Assembly: GCA_025201705.1 (NCBI GenBank)
Contig: MU616679.1
Coordinates: forward strand, 1 to 57,486
Reading direction: 5' to 3'
DNA length: 57,486 bases
DNA from: Dissophora ornata
Taxonomy: Eukaryota; Mortierellomycota; Mortierellomycetes; Mortierellales; Mortierellaceae
The position numbers were made by a program, and so were the translations under genes. The notes under the pieces are model-generated. The model saw only the letters and a program-made list of their open reading frames with translations. It had not been told where the DNA came from and ran no database searches. Below, piece after piece: positions 33,720-42,824 of the stretch (position 1 is the stretch's first letter; each line of letters starts with the position of its first letter).

Positions 33720-34628
33720 ATGCCTCGGCTACGAACAATTGAACATCTCCTTAGCCCTTCTCCCCACTTGGTTTTCATTTTGGGCGCGAAAAACAAAGTT
33801 CCCAGCATGTTGTACGCGTTAGACCTGGAAGATATCAGGTCCCGGAGAGGCCCCTTTCTATCACACTCTGACCTTTTCGCATGCCCACAAGTCTACACGG
33901 CGTGGCGACCCACTTCCATTGAAGCCATATCAGCCTGTACAGCACCAAGACCAACTTTAGACCACCTTCCACCCGACTACTATCCCAGCATGCGTCTTAT
34001 ATCCGCTCTATCACTTTCAAGGGTCTCATCACTAAGGACTATTCAGCCTGTGTGCTCAATATCATCTGTCTCGCTCAAGCTTTACTATCGCACACTCTCA
34101 AAACCCAAGGAAGATTACTGGTACTTTTTCAGCAGGCTACGGATCAGGCATCGCTCTACTCTCAAGGAACTATGTCTCCACAACATCAGCATAAGAGAGG
34201 GCACCCTCTGGAATCTCTTTTTTTCAGTTGACAGTGTGCTGCGCCTTGCACTTGACACCAATGCGACGAAAATTCTATTGGCAGCAGCAGCAATAGTTTG
34301 GGCGCTTTGAGGCGCTTGACACTGAACATAAAATACATCATAGACGGCGCTGAATGGGACATGCTGCTGACAGCGTGTCATCACCTGGAATCTCTCGAGC
34401 TCGGTCAACTCGAACTAGATACCGCGTGGAGCCACCTGAGCAGTTCCAATGTCCTCCCACGATCAAGTTACAGCTGGACGAGGGTCTAGATCTGCTTTCG
34501 ATGCTGACGAGAATACGTCGATTGTTTGTGTCAAATGGGTTGGAAAACTTGAGGATAGAGGAGGCTCGCAGGAAGATGGAGCATTGGCCAGCGCTGGAAA
34601 ACGTGGATTTGAGCTCTAGCGGGCGTTG
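33720..34628 (+). pseudogene. Decayed F-box/LRR-like gene
   Basis: Leucine-rich protein-like sequence runs in three successive frames: 33720 to ~34280 (PRLRTIEHLLSPSPHLVF, STLKELCLHNISIREGTLW); then from ~34285 (LGALRRLTLNIKYIIDG, HHLESLELGQLEL); then 34450-34628 (LLSMLTRIRRLFVSNGLENL, HWPALENVDLSSSGR, stop). The switches, near an AGCAGCAGCA run at ~34282-34291 and near 34440, lack good splice signals, so two frameshifts are more likely than introns. Content resembles the LRR part of Mortierella-type F-box proteins such as the one at 8.8 kb. No F-box was seen at the 5' end, so the copy also seems truncated. Sequencing errors in short repeats cannot be excluded. Confidence 0.55.
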
Positions 34629-35125
34629 ACGGGTTTCGTGTGCATTCACAACGAATCGACCTCGGTCCTAAGAGAAGAAGGTCAGAGAAACATGCGCATA
34701 ATGTTTGTACACATCATCGAATGAGGGAAGATGTTGCACCTTGAGCACAAGACGGAATCGACATAAAAAGGGAGGGACAAGATGTTGCTGTGTTTGGCAC
34801 TGCCTGTTGTTATTGTTGTCGCCGTTGTTGAAGCTCTCCATCCTATCTGTATGACTCAAACCCACTTTATCGAATGGTTTCTCGACGGTCTCCGAGTATC
34901 AGAGTCTGAAAAAGATTCCGATCTTTGTCACGTCGCTCCGAATCCAAAGATACAATTGGGCGCGTTAAGGATCTCATCCATAATGCAATGGAATTCCTGC
35001 TCAGAGCCAGCGACTAGTCTGGGCCGGCGCCGAGCTGAGAGATGACACGCGCACCTGCGAGAGATCGTCTGCTTAGTACTCACTCTCCGTGATTGACAAA
35101 GCGTCGCATATACATGGAAATAACA

Positions 35126-35187
35126 ACAAACAACGCACGCGCGCACACACGCAGAAAGGGAGAGAGAGAGCGAGAAAGAGAAAGAGA
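35126..35187. repeat. CA/CG and GA-rich simple repeats
   Basis: Alternating CGCACGCGCGCACACACGC followed by GAGAGAGAG/GAAAGAG units. Simple sequence in the gene-poor region. Confidence 0.8.
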
Positions 35188-35353
35188 ATTGCGTAAAGTA
35201 CACGAGGCGCATATGTTTATCATGGAAGAGAAGTTCGGATGTAGATGATGACAAAGCACATTGCCAGAGAATAGCAATCAGCTTATTTGAAGGTAATGAA
35301 TGGTGCACGCTGTTACGTTCCGGAACAATAACCCCGCAGGAAAGGCCATCTTG

Positions 35354-35375
35354 AAAAAAAAAAAAAAAAAAAAAA
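35354..35375. repeat. Poly-A tract (22 A)
   Basis: The longest homopolymer in the window. It could be a microsatellite or the tail of an old retroposed copy, but I found no recognisable retroposon body next to it. Confidence 0.85.
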
Positions 35376-36159
35376 TGCTATGCTGTGCTCGAGGGGTCTA
35401 ATAGATCGTTGTTCCAGAAAAAGTAGTTACTAAGTGTTATCAGCGAAGGTAATTAAAAAAAAAATCGGGGCGCTGAAGTCAACAATCTGAAAAGACCCTT
35501 ATTTCTTGTTGTTTACTTTGTTTACGCCAGGAGCAGCATCACATTATGCGTGCATCTGTGCAATCATTGGTGCTCACAGAAAGAAAAAAAAAAAGATTGG
35601 CTCTGAGGACATGAACTCATTTGGCCATCAGTCGTCCAGCAGGCACAATGGACGTACAGCACTCCAAGTATCTTCTCTTTGATAGCCCCCCCGCCACTTG
35701 CTTCAACATGAGGCAAGTGATGTAAACACACTACAATTATATTGCTCTGTGTTCTGTCCATGCTCTTTTTTTTTGTTTTTAACAAAAGACTTTCCCTCTG
35801 TCCCTTCGCCCTCCATCCCTGCTCCATCAGTTATCTGTTATTTTTCTAAAATCATTATTACCAAAGCACACGATCCTGCAACGTGGGTATATCTTAATGG
35901 CCCTTACAATGGAACGACCAAGATTCAACTCTCGTATTAAATCATGGGGGGCATCAGTTCCGAAGGGCCACTATACAAATGGAAGAGCCCATGCTTCGAC
36001 GGATAATCTCCAGAACCAAGTCTCGCCCAATCCTTACTCCCAACGGGTGAAGCGAGTAATGAGTTTTATGACCAACTCAACTGTCAAGAGGCAAGTGCAC
36101 GGTGGCAGAGACGGCAGACCAAAGATGGGCTGTGTTTTCCCTCATCCTGCTTCAATTAC

Positions 36160-38952
36160 ATGCTCCCTACTGCAGCAAACAACGCCAGAACCCTAACACA
36201 TCGGCTTCCCCACACTGCAATCGATAGCCCCGCGATTCAGCTCGTGAGGAGCCGGTCCCCCGAACAGGAGCTACCTCGATATATTTCTCAGGATATCCAG
36301 GACATGCATATCATCAACTCCTCGCCACCAATTGTAGTAACTGGGAAAGAAGAACATTACCCCATCGTCCGAGCACCAACTGCCATCAGATCCCAAGATA
36401 TAGAAGAGCTGAACCGATCAGAATTGGAAATGCGGAGCAAGAAAATAGCGGAGTTACCCGGGTCTGAGATGGGGCAGCCCATGTCAGGAAACGAACTGCC
36501 AATATCTAAACCAAAACGTGCCCCGTCGGAAAGACCCCCTCTACTCTACACCCCGCCGCCCCCTACCTCACCCACCACTCCATCTCCAGAAGTCAAGAAA
36601 TATTTCCGGTCTTCAGTTCTTTTGTACGAATCCTTTCTACAATCTATCCAGGATGGCCAGACCGCCCAGGCCAACATGCTCAGGAACGACTTTCATGACC
36701 AGTTCCTGATGCTGCTAGAAGAGATGTCACGAAACCGCGAGTTACAGCAACAGATGCACAAAATGCAGAAACGGATAATTGACGTACAGCAGCAGGCACT
36801 TGACCAACTGGCCTCTATCCAGAGCCGAGCTCAGTCGATTCTCGTCCAAACCTTTGAGTTGCATGAGTACCCGATCCCAAGATTATTTATTGTCCTCCCC
36901 GCAGACGGCTCTCAATGGGATACATCGAACATTTTCCAGAACAAGTTTCGAATCTACTTTTTGTGCGAGTGCGGCGAGCATACGAAATCAGCGAGACCGA
37001 ATAGCAAAATACCACACCGTATCCATCTGGCCAAACATGAAGGATACGACATCGCTAGGCCAGCAGAGTTCTTTCGAAGCTATGGTCCATACGTGTTAAG
37101 TCTGCTGCAGATGCTCAAGTATGGAGTGACAGTTGCAGGATTTAGTGTACCCGCTCTGACGCCGTCTACGGGGAAACAGACGGACGTGATGAAGAATCTA
37201 TCCGATACCGCAACCCAAAATATGGTGGCCAGTGTTGATCAGTCTATCGAATATCTTCAATTCCTATCAAGTACGGGACAGTTGTCACCCTTAAAGGAAT
37301 GGACAGAGCCAGACCAACACCAAGGCGATATTTTCGACAGGGTGGAGAGTATTGACCTGCCACTGCTACGGTCCCACCTCGAAAAGAGTAACGTGACTAC
37401 GGCTCTTGGGAAATTGCACAGGATGGCAACGAACGACGGACATGTCCGATGGGTTTGTCTAGATCATTTCTACGAAGCGCACGATGCCACGGCAATCAAG
37501 GAGCTGTCAGAGGTTATTTCCATCAACAGCGGCTCCATAGAAGAGTATCTCGGCCGCGTGGATGTTACTCTGTCGTCGAATGTGTCCGCGCAGCAGCTTT
37601 ACAAGGTTATGGAGAGGACTAGATTCATTCAAGAGTTGAAGATCGTGATGAAATGGGACGTATCTGTGAACGACCTAAAGGCACTTCGTGACGCCCTTCA
37701 TCAGTCGAATGTGGCATCCCTGAATCTGACATGCTCCCCGTCCAACGCCACAACGGACATCCTCAACCGGAACAAGAGGTCGGATCCACTCTGGCAGATA
37801 ATGGCGATTTCAAGATTACGTTCTTTCACGCTAAGCGAGTACACCGGTTTCTTTTCTCGTGTGAGCCTACCGTCCAGAGCCAACGACCTCCGGACCCTTA
37901 AAATCACAGACTGCATTGACTGGAAGAAGGACGGCACTAAAGTCATTGAGCTTCTCCGCCAGAGTCCCCGACTAACAGATCTCACTCTCGGATGCACCTG
38001 CATTGAGACCACATATGACGCCATTAGAGGCATCGTTCCAGGATTCATCCCGCTTGAGCACCTCACTCTAGATGGAGGTGCATCGAATTGGATGAGAGTG
38101 AAGTTCAAAAAGCGGACGCAAGTCTGGATGGATCTTTTGATCTCGGATCTGTCGAGCTCTTTCTTACTTGGGACAGTTGGCCTCCGAAATCTGTATCTTC
38201 GATCTGGACCCAACACTTACAGCGAGCTCGACCCGATCTTTCTGGAGAATATCATCGCCAGGAACAGAGCGCTGCGCAAACTAACGATACAATGTCCTGC
38301 TTCGGATTTTCAACGACTGTTCATGGTCGTGAAGGAGGCTGTTTCCATGAACGATCCAAGCCAGCTCGAGATATTGAACTTATGTAGCCACCGAAACCAA
38401 TTGCATGCCACCAATCTCTCTGGTGAGGTCTCCGTGGGGCTCGAGCTCATGTCCACATCCCTATCGACTGAAACACTCGAATCCTTACTAAAGGTCTATG
38501 GCTCCAGGCTAACAAAGTTAAGAATGGAAGGCGACAACTTCGATAAATGTCTCTCGGCATTGGAACGGACCATGCAACAATCGGGCTCGATCCTCAATCA
38601 CGTCGAGATCGCGAGTTCAAGACTCGATGAGGACCAGTTGAGCGACTTGAGGTTGATACTGAGACGATCAAGGTCTACGATCGAGCATCTTTCGATTGTC
38701 ATATATCTGCCTTGGGACGGGTCCAAGGCCCATTCGGACTTGGCAGATTTCATTGTCGAATTCGAATCGTTGTGGTCAGAGATTATTGTTGGTACGCCAG
38801 AGTCGGTAGCGTGGAAGGAGCATCTCCGCGGACGCGGGTATAGAGTGCCGGATAAAGTGGTGACAATGGTGCCATCCTTTGTGCGACGGATAGAAAGGAT
38901 AGAGAGTTCCATTGGCGTAATTCCTTGGCAGTATACGTCCAAGCTAGGGTAG
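36160..38952 (+). CDS. LRR-family protein B, lacking the N-terminal module
   Basis: A 930-residue open frame from ATG at 36160. From VKKYFRSSVLLYESFLQSI onward it matches paralogs A, C and D: the coiled coil, LFIVLPADGSQWD, YFLCECGEH, HRIHLAKHEGYDIARPAEFF, LQMLKYGVTVAGF, LGKLHRMATNDGHVRWVCLD, then the LRR-like C-terminus. The first ~140 residues are unlike the others, and no exon encoding the beta-grasp-like module is visible upstream. The frame stays open back to 36007 without a Met, so a spliced 5' exon is possible. It is the most diverged of the three clustered copies. It is either an N-terminally rearranged gene or one whose first exon I cannot recognise. The reading frame itself is intact, which argues for function. 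Confidence 0.78.
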   Translation: MLPTAANNARTLTHRLPHTAIDSPAIQLVRSRSPEQELPRYISQDIQDMHIINSSPPIVVTGKEEHYPIVRAPTAIRSQDIEELNRSELEMRSKKIAELPGSEMGQPMSGNELPISKPKRAPSERPPLLYTPPPPTSPTTPSPEVKKYFRSSVLLYESFLQSIQDGQTAQANMLRNDFHDQFLMLLEEMSRNRELQQQMHKMQKRIIDVQQQALDQLASIQSRAQSILVQTFELHEYPIPRLFIVLPADGSQWDTSNIFQNKFRIYFLCECGEHTKSARPNSKIPHRIHLAKHEGYDIARPAEFFRSYGPYVLSLLQMLKYGVTVAGFSVPALTPSTGKQTDVMKNLSDTATQNMVASVDQSIEYLQFLSSTGQLSPLKEWTEPDQHQGDIFDRVESIDLPLLRSHLEKSNVTTALGKLHRMATNDGHVRWVCLDHFYEAHDATAIKELSEVISINSGSIEEYLGRVDVTLSSNVSAQQLYKVMERTRFIQELKIVMKWDVSVNDLKALRDALHQSNVASLNLTCSPSNATTDILNRNKRSDPLWQIMAISRLRSFTLSEYTGFFSRVSLPSRANDLRTLKITDCIDWKKDGTKVIELLRQSPRLTDLTLGCTCIETTYDAIRGIVPGFIPLEHLTLDGGASNWMRVKFKKRTQVWMDLLISDLSSSFLLGTVGLRNLYLRSGPNTYSELDPIFLENIIARNRALRKLTIQCPASDFQRLFMVVKEAVSMNDPSQLEILNLCSHRNQLHATNLSGEVSVGLELMSTSLSTETLESLLKVYGSRLTKLRMEGDNFDKCLSALERTMQQSGSILNHVEIASSRLDEDQLSDLRLILRRSRSTIEHLSIVIYLPWDGSKAHSDLADFIVEFESLWSEIIVGTPESVAWKEHLRGRGYRVPDKVVTMVPSFVRRIERIESSIGVIPWQYTSKLG

Positions 38953-39572
38953 AATTGTTTGGATATGATTTCGTTTTATATTTGACTATGAGGACTTTGG
39001 ACGACGTTAGACGAGACTGAAGTAGAAGAGATTCCATAGGCTCGAAATTTTACGCAAATTGAGATCATCAAACCTTTCTTGCAGCGCGCAGTCATTTTAG
39101 TGAACCCTATTCAGGCAAGCCTGACTGCCGCGACGCGTTTGTGGCCGCCCTTCGCTAAACGAGCAGGGGCCTCTGTTTTGTCTTTCGCCGTGTTCTGTAC
39201 AGCTATTTTGGTCAAAGGGCAGATTATGAAATATGATGGATGTCCACACAAATGAGGAGGGAAGGAACGTTTCACAAAGGGGCGAGAAAATAAACCTCGC
39301 TACCTCAAACACACTTGTCCACATGAGAGCCTCCGTTTTTGACTGAATGATAGGGCCAAAAACAGTAGAAACACGCATGCAACAAACAAGCCAAAATGGC
39401 GACTACAGGAATGTATTGATCCACCCATCTCATAAATACAAGTGTCAACCCTCCTCTATTCCCTCTTTTCACCCCTCTTTTCACCCCTCTTTTTGCCTTT
39501 TCAACTCTTCCCCCTCTCTCCTTCCTCCTTCCTCCCTTCTCACGTCTTCCCTTTTACTCTTTTACTATCATA
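38953..39572. other. Intergenic region with pyrimidine-rich repeat leader of paralog C
   Basis: A 620-nt gap between paralogs B and C. Its last ~150 nt are almost pure C/T on the + strand, including three near copies of a CCCTCTTTTCAC unit at ~39461-39496. All family members have pyrimidine-rich DNA before their ATG, typical of fungal promoters or leaders. No gene was seen. Confidence 0.6.
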
Positions 39573-42470
39573 ATGACCTCGGCCCGCCAAACACTCTCTG
39601 GCCTCCCCAACCCCATAAGGAAGCCAAAAACAATAACTGAATACGAATATCAGGAGTTCTGTTCTGGACCTGACACATTCGAAGTACAGGTGATCCCTGG
39701 AAATGAAGCCACACAGGGGAAACCTTTCGTCATGTGGGACGACGTTCAGGATGTGATTCCCAACGCCTATCGCCTGCAGTACAGACAGCGTGCTATTAAC
39801 TTCATGGCTGACGTCCATGGGAACAGGTAACACAGTTCCTGACCATGAGTCGCTCGGATGTTTAATTCATCTGCGTTATATTTTAGTCAGGGAGCAATGT
39901 CATAACATTTTTGCTTAAAACATAAAACGCACTGCCATAGACTGCTCCCACTGAGGATTGAATATCTTCCTGATGCAATGATACAGGTCATCATGAGCAG
40001 GGGTTCTAGTCTCCCTGCTCCAACAAGCCCTCCACCCCCACCACCTCGACCTCTTCCGTCTTCAGACCACGGTAGCATTTTCGAGGGCCTTGGACGGACT
40101 TCCCCCACTGGACAAGGCCTATATAGGCGCGACTCCCTCATGTCTATAGCATCTCTATCAGACGACGCCAAAAAGAAGTTTGGATCTACTGTCTATCTGT
40201 ACGAATCCTATCTCAAATCGGTCCATGACGGCCAGAGTACACAGGCGAACCTGATCCGGAGGGATTTTCGGGAACAGTTCTGGCAAATAGAATCTGAGAT
40301 GTCCAAAAATCAGGAACGGCAACATGAGATGCACGGGGTGCATCAACAGACCCTAGATCATGTTACATTTGTCCAGTCAAGCGTCCAGGCGATTTTGACA
40401 CAGACCTTCGAGTGGTACGATTACCCTGTCCCTCGACTTTTTGTTGTCCTTCCCAAGAATAACACCACCTGGGACCCCATCAATCCCTCGCAGAACCTTC
40501 GACTTCATTTCTTGTGTGAGTGCGAAGAGCATGCCAGGTCTTCGTGGGGCGTGAGCAGCAATATGCCGCATCATATTCATCTGGTGAATCATGAAGGGTA
40601 CGACTTGGAGAGCCCTGCAGAGTTCTTCCGGCGGTATGGCTCATACGTGCTAAACCTCCTGCAGATGCTCAAATACGGTGTGTCCGTCGGAGGATTCGTA
40701 GTCCCAGCATTGTCGTTAGGACAGGAAAACAACAACCTCTTCACCAGACCCGAACACAGCAACATGGAACTCCGCGTCAACCAGGCAATAGAATATCTTC
40801 AGTACCTGTCATCCGTCGGACAACTTGCTCCTCCAACCATGGTCCCAGGAATGCAGCGAAACCTGGACGAATTGGGCGCGTTGGAGGGTGCAGACCTACG
40901 ACGGTTGGGGGCCTTTCTGAAGAGCAACGATGATCATAAAGTGTTCGGGGATCTCTATAGGATCGTCACGAATGAGGGTCACGTCAGATGGGTATGTGTG
41001 GATCACTATCGGGAATCATACAACGCTGTAGTCATGAAGGACCTCTCCGAAGTTGTCGCTATCAATCATGGCTCATTTAAGGAGAGTCTGGGCCGTGTGG
41101 AGCTTTCGTTGTCGTCAGCTACATTGGCTTCTCAGTTCTATAAGGTCATGGAGAGGGCAACCTTCGTTCTGGAGCTCAAGGTCACACTCAAATGGGACGT
41201 CTCCATGAATGATCTTAAGGTCCTACGTGACTCAGTACAAAAGTCCAACATCGCCTCCCTGGAGCTAACATGCGGCGTATCGACATCCGATATCCTCAAC
41301 CGCAGCAAGAAATCGGATCCATTGTGGCAAATCATGATGAGCAGCAGCATGCAATCCTTCATCCTGAATGACTACACCGGCTTTTTCTCTCGGGTGACCA
41401 TCCCAGCTATCAAGACCAACCTCCGTGTGTTGAAGATCTCGGAGCGAGTGGAATGGAAGAAGGAAGGTGATAAAGTGGTGGAGCTACTCGAGAAGTGTCC
41501 CCACCTGCAGGAGTTGCATTTGGGATGTACCGAGGTGGACGAGGCATATAGGGCGATCAAACGGATCAACTACGACTTCCGAACCTTGGAGCAGCTGGCA
41601 CTGGACGACGGTGACTCCAATGAAATGCAAGTACAGTTTGAAAGTGGCGTACCCGCTTCGATGGACCTCGTCGTCTCTGATCTATCCAACACCCTTCTCA
41701 AGGACATGCGGGTCCTTCGAACGCTTCATCTTCGCCTAGGCATTCATGTTAAGGTCAATATCGATAGCCAGTGGCTCACGGGTATCGTTTCCAGGAATTC
41801 CAACCTCACCAAGATGATCATTCAATGCGAGACTTCGGAGTTCTTGCGACTGCACATTGCAGTAAAGGAGGCGCTCAATGAAGAACGCTCGAGCAATCTA
41901 CACACTCTCAAATTGTATGGCGGTCGCAACCAACTGTCGATCGCTAACCTGCAGGGCAACACCGCTATCGAACTAGAGCTCTTGTCGACCAATGCATCCC
42001 GGGATGTCGTCGACACACTTCTGAAAGTCTATGGGACTCGACTAACAAAAGTCAGGATCGAAGGCGACGATATCCTGACGCCGCTGTGCGAGGCGGCGCT
42101 TAATGGATCTGCGCTGATACTGAAACAAGTCGAGATCAAGAGCTCTCATATCCGTGCCGATATGTTATATAGCCTGAGGGTGGTCTTGGGGCGCTGTGAA
42201 TCGACACTTACCGATCTTTCGATCGCAATGGACGTGCACTGGGATGGGTCAGAGCAGAGCAGTGAGCTGACAGACTTTGTAGCAGATTTCGAACACAAGT
42301 GGACAAAGATCACGATTAGCGATGGAGATGCTGCGGCTTGGATTGGTGCACTGTATCAACGAAGGTTCATCATCCCGGAGGGCGTGCTGAATAGGGTGTC
42401 CTCTGCGAAACCTGAGATGATCCTTGCGCACAACCTGCGTCTCGTTGGAAAAGCCAGCTGGACTGACTAA
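39573..42470 (+). CDS. LRR-family protein C
   Basis: Exons 39573-39826 and 39941-42470 give 927 residues. The intron (GTAACA...GCCATAG) is phase 2 and splits the same Arg codon as in A and D. Module order: beta-grasp-like N-terminus with PFVMWDDVQDVIPNAYRLQ and LLPLRIEYLPDAMIQVIM; a very short Pro-rich linker (PTSPPPPPPRPLP); helical DDAKKKFGSTVYLYESYLKS; coiled coil; LFVVLPKNNTTWDP, LHFLCECEEH, HHIHLVNHEGYDLESPAEFF; GDLYRIVTNEGHVRWVCVDH; LRR-like repeats such as CPHLQELHLGC and LTDLSIAMDV. It is the shortest complete member because the linker is reduced. Much of exon 2 is close to paralog D at the nucleotide level. No catalytic motif or NTPase was seen. Confidence 0.85.
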
Positions 42471-42824
42471 ATATGTAGAATAACACAAGCCCTCACTGTT
42501 TTATTAGTCTCGAAGAAACATTCGCATGTAGCATATAGTAAATGATATGTCGGGGCTATACTCCACAAGGTAGTTATTGACCAACGAGAGCTCGGTCACC
42601 CTGATTTCCATCAACGGAACCAGCGCCCGACAAGGATTGTGCGTGCTCATGTGTAGCAACATCTCTCAATTTGCTTGTACCCTGACTGTTTAGTTGCAAT
42701 CTGAGAGCCTTCGGCCAAACAGCCAAAAAAAAAGATCTCATTCCCTCTTCTTGGAGCATCCCTTTCTTCTTTCCCCCGTCACCCCACCGAGCACCTCACA
42801 CTATCTCCCACCCTCTTTTTCCCA
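42471..42824. other. Short intergenic gap between paralogs C and D
   Basis: 354 nt. The last ~80 nt before the paralog D ATG are C/T-rich with few purines, as in the other family leaders; an A10 run lies near 42724-42733. No gene or other element seen. Confidence 0.5.

Larger units (their letters stand above)
34629..36159. other. Low-complexity intergenic region upstream of the LRR array
   Basis: About 1.5 kb without a supportable gene. It holds a CA/CG then GA/AG-rich stretch (~35126-35187), a 22-base poly-A (35354-35375), a 9-11 base A-run near 35456 and an A12 run near 35584, and a T-run near 35766. From 36007 to 36159 the frame of paralog B is open upstream of its first Met, so some of this may be transcribed leader or an undefined 5' exon. 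Confidence 0.5.

Noticed and set aside
34928..35308. Minus-strand ORF of 126 codons over the CA/GA repeats
   Set aside because: Its Ser/Leu/Arg-rich sequence is just the translation of simple repeats (SFSFSLSLSLS), with no conserved feature.
35354..35375. Poly-A tract as proof of a LINE or processed pseudogene
   Set aside because: No reverse transcriptase, retroposed coding sequence or target-site duplication could be seen next to it.
35897..36196. Open frame MALTMERPRFNS... as the first exon of paralog B
   Set aside because: It has no similarity to the first exon of A, C or D and is in a different frame from B. No convincing donor-acceptor pair joins them.
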